From NCBI GenBank assembly GCA_019894975.1, contig JAGXNO010000018.1, positions 1 to 63,578 of the forward strand: a stretch of DNA of 63,578 nucleotides. Direction: 5' to 3'. This document shows, piece by piece, positions 45,441 through 53,827 of the stretch. The number at the start of each line of letters is the position of its first letter. Position 1 is the stretch's first letter. This DNA comes from Promethearchaeota archaeon. GTDB lineage: Archaea; Asgardarchaeota; Lokiarchaeia; Sigyniarchaeales; SOKP01. Both the position numbers and the translations under genes were made by a program. The notes under the pieces were generated by a model. The model saw only the letters and a program-made list of their open reading frames with translations, was not told the origin of the DNA and did no database searches.

Positions 45441-46949
45441 TTAATAATTCTCAGTTAAATAGAATTTTCCTGGACTCAATATCCTATTAGGGTCGAGAGC
45501 CTTCTTTATGGTGATCATAAAATTGTAATATTCTTCTGTTAAAGCCCCAGAATCAACTAAAGCTCTTCCAATAATTTCACCCATCCAGTAGTGTACTCCA
45601 CCTAATTCTTTTATCTGAGTTATTATGAGATCTTTCCACAGTTCTTCCTGTGTTTCTCTGTGCTCTATAGTACTTATTACACCACCCCCACCTGCAACAT
45701 CAATGTAAGATGGATAGACGCCAAATGCGATATAACCTGCGCTACCACCAGGGCCAATTTCAGTCATTTTAGCAAAATTTCTTTTTGTCCAGTCATCATA
45801 TAATTTATGATATGCTGGTAAGAGATTGGTAGGAGATTTTAAGCACGTACTCATAGTGAATATGTAACCGCCACCCCAACTATTATTAGACCATTGCCAT
45901 TTTCCATCCTCTTCATAGAACCATTTCCCGACGTTCCCTTCCTCTACGGTATCCCCCAATCTTTCGAATTCAGCTTCTTCAGCAAATTTCTCGATTCTTT
46001 CTATATTATAATCTAATTGTCTTTGAGTATCGGCTACAGTAGTATAATATAAAACACCCCCTCTCACTTTCTTATTTACTAAACCCTTTGCGATATTTCT
46101 TGAGGTTAACCCACTCACAGTAGCGGGAGTATAATAAAAGAAATCGTGCAATTGTAATCTATGGTGTTGCCATTTCATCATTAAATCTGTCACACGCTCT
46201 ACGGGAGTTTGTTCTTTGGTTTTTTTAATTACATAAGTTGCATATCCCCTATATTCGGGAAGAGGAAATATATTTAATGAGGCTTTAGTTTTTACTCCAT
46301 GAATTCCTACATCACCTAAAAAGATACCTGAATAATCGGCCCCTAATCCAAATCTAGTAAAGGGTTTGTCTCGAAAAGAATTAGCCTTCGAACCAGTATA
46401 AATAATCTCTCCTGTAGGTAAAACGACTTCTAATCCTACACATTGTTCTGTTGCCGCTCCGTACATAGCAGCACCCCCTCCACCAACCGTGTTATTAGAT
46501 AAGCCGCCACCAATTGTTGCAGAAAATCCAGAAGCAGGACCAGTTGTTCCAGTATAATACCCAATTCCTACATTACTTAATTGTTCGCATATTTCACTCC
46601 AAGAAATTCCAACCTCAACAGTAACAATCCGATTTTTCTCATCAACATCTAGGATCTTATTCATACGTGTTACATCAAGAACAATTCCTCCATCTCCTAT
46701 CGGTTTTGCACCTCCAGTTAAATCTGCCCCATTTCCTCGGGGTATAACTTTAGTACCATATTTATTAGCCACTTTCAAAATTCCAGATATTTCCTCAGGC
46801 GTTCTTGGTTTCACAACAATATCTGGAATACCTTGTAGAGTAAAATCACAATTCATAGAATATGAATAACAAATTGGTTCTTTATCAGAAACAAATTTGG
46901 TTCCAACAATATTTTCTATTTCTTCGTATGCATTTTGAATTTCATTCAT
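45441..46949 (-). CDS. PCMH-type FAD oxidoreductase (GlcD-like), divergent copy
   Basis: The 502-residue FAD-binding protein shows VVKPRTPEEISGILKVANKY, PRGNGADLTGG, TIGGGLSNNTVGGGG and a C-terminal LDPNRILSPGKFYL, the pattern of the glycolate oxidase GlcD/VAO superfamily. It is the upstream partner of the CCG gene (12-base gap). It is homologous to the four flavoproteins at 51833-59976 but diverged: their TCHK motif reads TCLK here, and it lacks their CRYG segment. It likely oxidises a hydroxy acid or acyl substrate and passes electrons to the CCG protein. Confidence 0.87.
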   Translation of the reverse strand: MNEIQNAYEEIENIVGTKFVSDKEPICYSYSMNCDFTLQGIPDIVVKPRTPEEISGILKVANKYGTKVIPRGNGADLTGGAKPIGDGGIVLDVTRMNKILDVDEKNRIVTVEVGISWSEICEQLSNVGIGYYTGTTGPASGFSATIGGGLSNNTVGGGGAAMYGAATEQCVGLEVVLPTGEIIYTGSKANSFRDKPFTRFGLGADYSGIFLGDVGIHGVKTKASLNIFPLPEYRGYATYVIKKTKEQTPVERVTDLMMKWQHHRLQLHDFFYYTPATVSGLTSRNIAKGLVNKKVRGGVLYYTTVADTQRQLDYNIERIEKFAEEAEFERLGDTVEEGNVGKWFYEEDGKWQWSNNSWGGGYIFTMSTCLKSPTNLLPAYHKLYDDWTKRNFAKMTEIGPGGSAGYIAFGVYPSYIDVAGGGGVISTIEHRETQEELWKDLIITQIKELGGVHYWMGEIIGRALVDSGALTEEYYNFMITIKKALDPNRILSPGKFYLTENY

Positions 46950-47148
46950 GATTTATCAATTGATTTTCTAATTTTATATACTTAATTTTAAAACTTGAAT
47001 AATATCAAATGAAGCAAACTGAGTATAAAAAATTTTCTCGAAAGGGAAATAGTCTTGGAAGCTTAGATTAAAGATAAAAATTTAAAAATAATCTCAATCA
47101 ACTATAATTAAATCCTAAAAAATAAAAGATACAAAAAGAGTGGTAAAA

Positions 47149-47580
47149 ATGGTTGATGTAAACTTAGCCTTAGAAGTTAAAGAAATGACAGAAAAAGGTA
47201 CCATGAAAGATGATCCTAAGAATATCCTTAAACTTATGGAGCTCATGAAACAAGTTTCCGGTGAAGATGAAGATTTAAAAGAAGAGCTAGAGGATATGGA
47301 TACAATTACTGGTCAAATGGTCGTTACTGATAAAGATTTCAAGTATTGGTTTAGTGCTGGAGATGGAGCTTTCGATTATGCCGAAGGAGAAAATGATGAT
47401 CCCTCTTTCACCATGAAAGCTAATTGGGAAACAATGGCGGGTATGATGTCAGGTGAAGTTGATGGTACTGCCGCATACATGTCTGGTGACTTGGTCATCG
47501 AAGGTAATCTCCAAGATGTAATGACATATACAGAAGTTATGCGATTAGCTGTTGAAGCTATGCAGAAACTTGGTCAATAA
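47149..47580 (+). CDS. Stand-alone SCP2 sterol-carrier-domain protein, copy 1
   Basis: The protein of about 143 residues is an SCP2 domain: TGQMVVTDKDFKYWFSAGDG, DDPSFTMKANWETMAGMMSGE, and AAYMSGDLVIEGNLQD before the last helix. SCP2 domains bind lipids, fatty acyl-CoA or sterol-like molecules in a hydrophobic tunnel. The start at 47149 aligns with that of copy 2 (MVDMKLAKEV); an in-frame GTG at 47140 is less likely. It lies upstream of a second SCP2 gene and a thiolase. Confidence 0.88.
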   Translation: MVDVNLALEVKEMTEKGTMKDDPKNILKLMELMKQVSGEDEDLKEELEDMDTITGQMVVTDKDFKYWFSAGDGAFDYAEGENDDPSFTMKANWETMAGMMSGEVDGTAAYMSGDLVIEGNLQDVMTYTEVMRLAVEAMQKLGQ

Positions 47581-47723
47581 TAGTCAGACAATTATTCGGG
47601 CTTTAAAATATTTTTAATATCTTTTTTTTTGCTATTTTTTAAATTAATAACGATTATCAATAATATTGCATTTTAATCTACAATATTTAACAAAAATGGT
47701 TCAAATATATGAGTTGAAGGAAA

Positions 47724-48146
47724 ATGGTTGACATGAAATTAGCAAAGGAAGTAAGAAAAATGCAGGAAAAAAGTAAATTGAAAGAAGATCCAAACAATTT
47801 TCTTAAATTGTTGGAACTCACTAAACAGATTTCGATGGAAGATGAGGATCTCAAGGAAGCATTAGAAATAGAGAAAATAGTTGGACAGGTAACCATTACT
47901 GATAGAAACTCTTCTTTATGGTTCAGTGCTGGTGACGGTACTTTTGACTATGGGGAAGGTGAAACAGATGATCCTAGCTATGTAATGAAAGCTACTTGGG
48001 AAATTTTGGGAAGAATATTGAGTGGGGAGAGTGATGGTGTTGAAGAATACATGTCTGGAGCTCTGATTATTGAAGGAAACATCGATGAAGCAACCAGATA
48101 TGGAGAAGTTACACGTGCAACTATAGAAGCTATGCAAAGACTATAA
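47724..48146 (+). CDS. Stand-alone SCP2 sterol-carrier-domain protein, copy 2
   Basis: The 140-residue paralogue of the preceding gene has matching segments VGQVTITDRNSSLWFSAGDG, DDPSYVMKATWEILGRILSGE and EYMSGALIIEGNIDEA. The two copies have clearly diverged in the helices lining the lipid tunnel, so they may bind different ligands or form a heterodimer. It is followed after 92 bases by the SCP-x-related thiolase at 48239, which argues for ligand delivery to that enzyme. Confidence 0.88.
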   Translation: MVDMKLAKEVRKMQEKSKLKEDPNNFLKLLELTKQISMEDEDLKEALEIEKIVGQVTITDRNSSLWFSAGDGTFDYGEGETDDPSYVMKATWEILGRILSGESDGVEEYMSGALIIEGNIDEATRYGEVTRATIEAMQRL

Positions 48147-48238
48147 TTCTTTTTTTTAACATCTTTTTATTTAAAAACGAAACTGATAATTAAAATCATT
48201 AATATTGCATTACTATCTTTTATTTAATAGTAGATAAG

Positions 48239-49492
48239 GTGATAATCATAAGCGATAAAGTTTATGTGTATAGTGTTGGAATGACTAAATTTGGCAAATT
48301 TCTTGATAAAGGCATTAAAGATTTAACAAGGGAAGCGCTTAAATCAGTCCAAGAGGATAATGAATTTGATTTAAATAATATCGAAGCTGCCTGGTTTTCT
48401 AATACAGGTTGGGGAATGACCGATTTTCAGCATAGTATACGTGGTCAAGTAGCACTTACACCGAATGGTGTTGATAAAGTGCCTATAACAAATGTTGAAA
48501 ATGCATGCGCTAGTGGGAGTACTGCATTTAATGGGGCATGGACTGCGATAAAAGCTGGAGTATTTGACTGTGCTTTAGCTATAGGTACTGAAAAAGTATA
48601 TCAAGAAGATCGGGCTAAAATGATGGATGGTTTTATAACCTATACAGATGTCGAACAAACGAGGGCTCTAATGGCACAAATGCAAAAAGCGGCTAAGGAA
48701 AGAGCAGAAAAAGCAGCAAGTCAAAACGGTGGTGAAAAGAAGGGAAAGAAAGGAGGTCATTCGGTCTTCATGGATTTCTATGCAGCAGGAGCACGTGGTC
48801 ATATGAAAGAATATGGAACGACACAACGACACCTTGCAGAAATCGCAGCAAAGAACCATAATAATTCTACAATGAATCCACTTGCTCAATATACTTTTCC
48901 TATGACTGTGGATCAGGTTATGGAAGATTATGAAGTTGCTTATCCATTAACTAGGGCAATGTGCGCCCCAGTTGGAGATGGATCTGCTGCTGCGGTACTT
49001 TGTTCTGAAAAATTCTTAAAAGAACACCCTAATGACAAAGCAATCTTAGTAAGAGCCTCTATTCTACGATCTGGCTCCTGGAAAAAGGATAACGTTTCCC
49101 AACGATCTTCTACAGCTGCTTATAAAATGGCGGGACTCAGTCCAAAAGATATAAATGTAGCTGAAGTTCATGATGCTACAGCTTATGGAGAACTTGAACA
49201 GATTGAACAGATGGGTTTTTGTGGATTAGGACAAGGAGGAGTTTTAACAGAGAGCGGGGAAACCCAGATTGGAGGTAAAATCGCTGTGAACCCAAGTGGG
49301 GGATTATTATCTCGAGGACACCCTCTAGGGGCATCTGGTTTAGCACAAATCTATGAACTTGTAACTCAATTACGGGGAGACGCTGGAAAAAGACAAGTTG
49401 ATAAGCATCAATATGCTCTAGCTGAAAATGGTGGTGGAACCATAGGTTCTGGGCCAGCTGCTATGTGTGTACATATATTAGAAGCGATTTAG
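48239..49492 (+). CDS. SCP-x/Ltp2-like thiolase-fold enzyme
   Basis: The protein of about 415 residues has nucleophile Cys in VENACASGS, HDAT in AEVHDATAYGEL (where SCP-x has HDCF), NPSGGLLSRGHPLGASG, and a C-terminal AENGGGTIGSGPA. HDAT is typical of the lipid-transfer-protein aldolase/thiolase subgroup, so the enzyme may cleave a 3-ketoacyl-CoA or perform a retro-aldol cleavage. The GTG at 48239 lies inside the ribosome-binding site GGTGAT (48238-48243). The ATA at 48248, four bases after it, gives a start (xSDKVYVYSVGMTKF) matching the family better. Confidence 0.85.
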   Translation: MIIISDKVYVYSVGMTKFGKFLDKGIKDLTREALKSVQEDNEFDLNNIEAAWFSNTGWGMTDFQHSIRGQVALTPNGVDKVPITNVENACASGSTAFNGAWTAIKAGVFDCALAIGTEKVYQEDRAKMMDGFITYTDVEQTRALMAQMQKAAKERAEKAASQNGGEKKGKKGGHSVFMDFYAAGARGHMKEYGTTQRHLAEIAAKNHNNSTMNPLAQYTFPMTVDQVMEDYEVAYPLTRAMCAPVGDGSAAAVLCSEKFLKEHPNDKAILVRASILRSGSWKKDNVSQRSSTAAYKMAGLSPKDINVAEVHDATAYGELEQIEQMGFCGLGQGGVLTESGETQIGGKIAVNPSGGLLSRGHPLGASGLAQIYELVTQLRGDAGKRQVDKHQYALAENGGGTIGSGPAAMCVHILEAI

Positions 49493-49622
49493 TTTTTTTA
49501 AATATATCTTTTTTTATTCCTAAATTTTATTTTTTAGTCTATATTACAAAATTTAACTATAATAGAGTTGATTAGACTCAGTAATTAGTTTGAATGGGGA
49601 TAGTTTTTATTCTGTGAATATT

Positions 49623-50603
49623 ATGAAAGGAGATAATACTAAACCGATTCCAATAATATATGACACCGATATGGAATTGGATTGTGATGATGCGGGTGCT
49701 CTTGCAGTGCTTCATGCCTTAATGGATTTTGATGAAGCTGAAATCTTAGGAGTTATAGTTGATGTGCCGTCTGAGGCTTCAGCAGGGTGTGTGAGCATAA
49801 TTAATAACTATTATAATCGTCCTGAAATTCCAGTCGGAATATTGGAAATTTCAGAATCCGATAAAGAAAAAAAATATCAAATGTATAGAGCGGTTAAAAA
49901 GCAAATTGGAAAAACTAGAGATTATTACCCAAATAAGATTGTAGAACGTTTTACTTCAGACAATATAAAAAACCAAAAGATTTGGAATTCCACTACCTTA
50001 TATCGACATATATTATCAAATTCAGAAGATCAATCAGTTGTTATTGTAGCAGTCGGATTGCTAACAGCATTGAAAGCGCTTTTGGATTCACCACCAGATG
50101 ATTTATCAACGCTTAGTGGGATGGAACTTGTGAAACTAAAAGTAAAGAAACTCGTTACAATGGGCATTGGCACATTTCCGAGTGCTCAAGAAGAATTTAA
50201 TTGGTTAATGGACTGGGAAAGCGCACGATTCGTCATTAAACACTGGCCTACTGATCTTGTAGTACAATCTAATGGTACTGAGTTCTTAACGGGGAATAAA
50301 TTATCTATTAGAACACCAGAATCAAATCCAGTTCGAAAAATTTACGAAACCTATCTAAAGAGGTCTAGAAAAGGGAATTACAGTTGGGATCTTATAGCTG
50401 CTTTCTATGGCGTAAAAGGATCTGAACCATATCTTGAGGAGAAAAAAGGCTATCAGATAATCCTTGAACCAGAATTAGGAAAAAATCACTGGATTCCTGT
50501 TGAAAATCGTGAAAATAATCACTCTTTTTTAACTTTAAATCCACCAATAATAAAACTAAAAAAAGTTTTAGAAGATCTGCTAACAAAACTTCCAAAGAAA
50601 TAA
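49623..50603 (+). CDS. Nucleoside-hydrolase-family protein
   Basis: The protein of about 326 residues opens with PIIYDTDMELDCDDAGAL, a variant of the DTDxGxDDxxAL calcium-binding signature of ribonucleoside hydrolases. Also seen are VVIVAVGLLTALKALLD and TMGIGTFPSAQEEFNWLMDWESA, where the family has the GGN(x)-EFN-DPEA segment. The substitution of Gly by Glu in the signature and Trp-Glu for Asp-Pro-Glu suggest altered substrate choice. An in-frame TTG at 49590 could add 11 residues. A scavenging role for nucleosides is assumed from the family. Confidence 0.78.
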   Translation: MKGDNTKPIPIIYDTDMELDCDDAGALAVLHALMDFDEAEILGVIVDVPSEASAGCVSIINNYYNRPEIPVGILEISESDKEKKYQMYRAVKKQIGKTRDYYPNKIVERFTSDNIKNQKIWNSTTLYRHILSNSEDQSVVIVAVGLLTALKALLDSPPDDLSTLSGMELVKLKVKKLVTMGIGTFPSAQEEFNWLMDWESARFVIKHWPTDLVVQSNGTEFLTGNKLSIRTPESNPVRKIYETYLKRSRKGNYSWDLIAAFYGVKGSEPYLEEKKGYQIILEPELGKNHWIPVENRENNHSFLTLNPPIIKLKKVLEDLLTKLPKK

Positions 50604-50744
50604 AAGGATTTTTAAAATCTACTGATGATCAGGGTTTCTTTGTGTAAATTTCGGTACAATGAAAAATATTATAATTGTGAAAATACAAAAATAAATGATG
50701 AGTCTATCTTTAAAAAACAAATCTTCTAGATTAACATTAGTGAA

Positions 50745-51773
50745 ATGGTGATGGAACAAATAATCTCTCGATGTGGAAACATCTGTTCTGAATGTCCCTG
50801 GTCTACTTTCATGCGGAAAAAAATCGCTAAAGAAGATTGGGAAGAGTATTCTAAACAGATTAAAATTTATACTGGATTCAAACCAGTTAAATATGAGTGG
50901 GAGGGTTGTGTTGGTTGTTTTACGCCAAATAATGAGTTACCAAGTCATCCGTTTTTTAATTTCTTGAAAAAATGTCGTACAAGAAAATGTGGAGAGCAGA
51001 ATGAGATTCCAAATTGTGCTTATTGTAGGCGATTCCCGTGTGCAAACACAGTAGCGAGGAATAATATAAATAGGGAAAAAATTTCAGAAAAATTAGGTAA
51101 GGTGGTTAGCGATGACGAGTATGAACGATATATTAAAATGTTTGATGCAATAGAAAATCTTAATGAAATTCGGAGCGGATTAAAGGATTCTCAAATTAAA
51201 AATCCAAAACCCGTAGTTCATCAACCTGAAATCTCTAAGTTAACAAGCGAATTTAAGAATGAGAATTTCAAGTTTGTTTATGAAAAACTACTTGAAATTG
51301 CTAATTCTAATTTGAGAATTAAAGGCATTGATACTGTTGCGGGTCTTGAATTGCATAAGATTAGAGAAGAGTTATTATGGAGGTTTCTTTGGATTTTGGT
51401 ATTATTCGGAGAAATTGATGGAAATGAATTAAGAATAGATAGTGGTACCCTCTATGACAATAGAAAACCTATATCACTTCCCTCTAATGAAGAAGATTGG
51501 AGATTATACTTCGATATTTTGTCAGAATTTGGAATCTCTGCAGAATTAGAGATATTAACTGATAATCTATACACTCCAGGAGGCTATATGAGGGCTAAAT
51601 TACCCAAATCTAATGATTCAGCATATATCATCAAAATGAAAGTGAGCTCTGATCTTCAAAAATTCCCCTTCTTTAAAGTGTTGAATGAAATACTTTCTAT
51701 GTTGCAGAAAAAGACTGGAAAACGGGCATTTTCAAATTTTAAAAAATTAAATTTTAATCCACTTCTGGATTAA
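50745..51773 (+). CDS. DUF3795 domain protein with C-terminal extension
   Basis: The 342-residue protein has an N-terminal DUF3795-type Cys-rich region: RCGNICSECPW, GCVGCF, KCRTRKCGE and CAYCRRFPC. About 200 residues of unrecognised alpha-beta sequence follow (GIDTVAGLELHKIREELLWRF and later TDNLYTPGGYMRAKLP). The first two-thirds of the Cys pattern matches the shorter protein at 3535. The start is ambiguous because ATG 50745 overlaps a GGTGATG that could be the ribosome-binding site; ATG 50751 is an alternative. Function unknown. Confidence 0.75.
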   Translation: MVMEQIISRCGNICSECPWSTFMRKKIAKEDWEEYSKQIKIYTGFKPVKYEWEGCVGCFTPNNELPSHPFFNFLKKCRTRKCGEQNEIPNCAYCRRFPCANTVARNNINREKISEKLGKVVSDDEYERYIKMFDAIENLNEIRSGLKDSQIKNPKPVVHQPEISKLTSEFKNENFKFVYEKLLEIANSNLRIKGIDTVAGLELHKIREELLWRFLWILVLFGEIDGNELRIDSGTLYDNRKPISLPSNEEDWRLYFDILSEFGISAELEILTDNLYTPGGYMRAKLPKSNDSAYIIKMKVSSDLQKFPFFKVLNEILSMLQKKTGKRAFSNFKKLNFNPLLD

Positions 51774-51832
51774 ACTCTTTTTATAATACTTTATAAAAAT
51801 AAAAAATTATAGAATAGACTTTTAGAATAGTT

Positions 51833-53377
51833 CTAATCTTCTACGAGATGTTGTGTATAATCGTGGTCATAAGAATAAAGATGGAACTTATTCGGGCTCA
51901 GAAGATAATTGGGATCGACAGTTTTCTTCATATCTTTAAAGAATTGCATGAATTCAGGAGTGTAAGCACCTGCTTCGACGAGTGACTGACTAATTGATTC
52001 GCCAAGCCAGTAGTGAGCACCTCCATACCGTACCTGATGTCTTATTTTTTTATGCCAGATATTCATTGTAGTTTCGCGATGTTCATCTGTATTATCTCCA
52101 CCGAGTCCACCTACTATCACACAATTTCCATTAGGTAGGAACATCAAAAATGAAGCGAACACAGGGTATGGAGGATTCCCTGGTGGAAATTCCTTCGAAT
52201 TGCTTATATTAAATTGTACACCCTTTTGAACACTTTCATTTAGTCGAGAAATAGCAACTTTATGACAAGTAGTACAGGAACTCTTAGGAGGTGCCATGGA
52301 AATGTATTTTTGAAAGAAATTGAATTCTTCTTTTAAGTTAAACTTCCAATCTTCTGATAATCCCATGTCTAAATCAATTTCTTGCCACTCAAAAGGTCTA
52401 GTAACCTCATCCTTTAACATTATTTCATCAACCTTCTCGAGATACACATCCAGAATTCTTTCATCTGTAGCATCAAGAGTGACTGAAACGACTGGACCAG
52501 TTAATTTTGGTCTTTTACTCGGTTTATTAACAACCTGACCATATAACAATTGAGTTAAGATGAATGGGAATACCATCAAATCATTAAGCCCATCACCTAC
52601 TTCTTTCCGTAGTTTATGACCAAATTCAAACACTTTATTATAATCATCCTTTAAAAGCATATAATACCTACGCGCTTTATAGGGAGGATCTGGAAATAAG
52701 CGTAAGAAAGCTTTGCATTTTATACCCATGGTCCCCACATCTCCCATGAAGAGCCCTGTGAAGTCAGGTGCAACACCGTATCTGCAGAAAGGCGTGGCAT
52801 ATTGGTTTGCTGCTGATCCAGTTCTTATAATCGTTCCTTCTGGATTTGGGAGGACCACTTCAACCCCAAGACAGATATCTGGAGTTAGTCCATATTTTGT
52901 AGAACTAAATCCTACAGTAGCATTAGAAAGCCCTCCACCAATAGTTGCAGAATACCCACTACCCGGGCCTAGAATTCCTGTCGTCATCCCCTTTTTCTGT
53001 AGTTCTGAAAGCATGGATCCCCAAGTAATTCCACATCCTACAACGCAGTAGTAATCGTCTATATTAATTTCATGAATTTGATTCATTCGTGTAAGGTCTA
53101 TAAGAATCCCTCCTTCTGTAACTGAACCCCCGACTAAGTCAGCTCCACCGCCTCGTGGCACCATATGAATTTTGTATTTGTTTGCAATCTTTACTATTTC
53201 AGATACTTCCTCTGTGGTTTCTGGCTTTACGATTATATCCGCCCATCGATCAGGGAACGCAGGGTCTACATTTCTGGAATAAGCTGCTTTCATGAAATCT
53301 TTATCCGATATAAAGTCTGATCCAAGAACATCTTCTATTTCTTTATACGCATTTTTAACTTTGCTAATTATTAACAC
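51833..53377 (-). CDS. PCMH-type FAD oxidoreductase, tandem family copy A
   Basis: The flavoprotein of about 512 residues has IVKPETTEEVSEIVKIANKYKIHMVPRGGGADLVGG, read with gaps as the PCMH FAD-binding start, then TIGGGLSNATVG, CRYGVAPDFTGLFMGDVG, CTTCHKVAIS, RYGGAHYWLGESISQS and DPNYLLSPNKFHL. It is one of four close copies and the only one on the minus strand. Its GTG start (53377) is part of a GGGTGT ribosome-binding-like site. Alignment with copy B places the first residue at the ATT at 53368. Reaction: probably dehydrogenation of a hydroxy or acyl substrate, electrons passing to a CCG protein. Confidence 0.85.
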   Translation of the reverse strand: MLIISKVKNAYKEIEDVLGSDFISDKDFMKAAYSRNVDPAFPDRWADIIVKPETTEEVSEIVKIANKYKIHMVPRGGGADLVGGSVTEGGILIDLTRMNQIHEINIDDYYCVVGCGITWGSMLSELQKKGMTTGILGPGSGYSATIGGGLSNATVGFSSTKYGLTPDICLGVEVVLPNPEGTIIRTGSAANQYATPFCRYGVAPDFTGLFMGDVGTMGIKCKAFLRLFPDPPYKARRYYMLLKDDYNKVFEFGHKLRKEVGDGLNDLMVFPFILTQLLYGQVVNKPSKRPKLTGPVVSVTLDATDERILDVYLEKVDEIMLKDEVTRPFEWQEIDLDMGLSEDWKFNLKEEFNFFQKYISMAPPKSSCTTCHKVAISRLNESVQKGVQFNISNSKEFPPGNPPYPVFASFLMFLPNGNCVIVGGLGGDNTDEHRETTMNIWHKKIRHQVRYGGAHYWLGESISQSLVEAGAYTPEFMQFFKDMKKTVDPNYLLSPNKFHLYSYDHDYTQHLVED

Positions 53378-53524
53378 CCTATTTTCAAAAAAATATAATA
53401 ATTAGAATATAGACCTAATAACCTAATAAAAGTTTCTTACTTATCACTAAATTAATGGAATATAGTTTGAAAACGGTTAAGTAGTAGTTGTATGGTTTCT
53501 GTAGAAGAGATTTTTTGAGATAAG

Positions 53525-53532
53525 TATATAAA
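53525..53532 (+). promoter_or_regulatory. TATA box of the toxin-antitoxin operon
   Basis: TATATAAA is centred about 27 bases before the ATG at 53555. In archaea this spacing puts the transcription start at or beside the ATG, so the mRNA is probably leaderless and the 53555 start is supported. Confidence 0.55.
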
Positions 53533-53544
53533 TGAAAATTTCAT
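53532..53544. promoter_or_regulatory. Palindromic operator candidate
   Basis: ATGAAAATTTCAT is a perfect 13-base palindrome directly abutting the TATA box and just before the antitoxin gene, where VapB/AbrB-type antitoxins usually bind to repress their own operon. Confidence 0.5.
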
Positions 53545-53554
53545 ATATATCATA

Positions 53555-53827
53555 ATGGGTAAATTTATGGGAATGGGAAAAGAAATGGGAAAGATTGAAA
53601 TTGATGATAGAGGTCGGTTAACATTACCATCTAAAATAAGAGATTCTTTAAATATAAAGCCAGGAGATAAGCTGACTATTAAAATAAATCAAGACAATAA
53701 GATAACTCTTCAGAAAAATCCTTCGAAAATAGAAATATTTGAAAATCTAGTTGGCTGTATCAAAACACCCTCTGAAGAAAAAGCAACTCCGGAGTCGATT
53801 AAAGAAATATGGAAAATGCAGCAATAA
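53555..53827 (+). CDS. vapB: AbrB/SpoVT-type antitoxin
   Basis: The 90-residue protein contains a swapped-hairpin AbrB DNA-binding domain: KIEIDDRGRLTLPSKIRDSL then IKPGDKLTIKIN. The C-terminal half (KTPSEEKATPESIKEIWK) would bind and block the toxin. It overlaps the next gene by 19 bases, the usual antitoxin-toxin arrangement. Internal ATG codons at 53573 and 53585 are possible starts, but the TATA spacing supports 53555. It likely represses its own promoter through the palindrome upstream. Confidence 0.85.
   Translation: MGKFMGMGKEMGKIEIDDRGRLTLPSKIRDSLNIKPGDKLTIKINQDNKITLQKNPSKIEIFENLVGCIKTPSEEKATPESIKEIWKMQQ

Noticed and set aside
28448..49492. Bacterial-type steroid degradation cluster
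   Set aside because: SCP-x/Ltp2-like thiolases and DUF35 hint at it, but no ring-cleaving oxygenase, ketosteroid dehydrogenase or MaoC-type partner is present.
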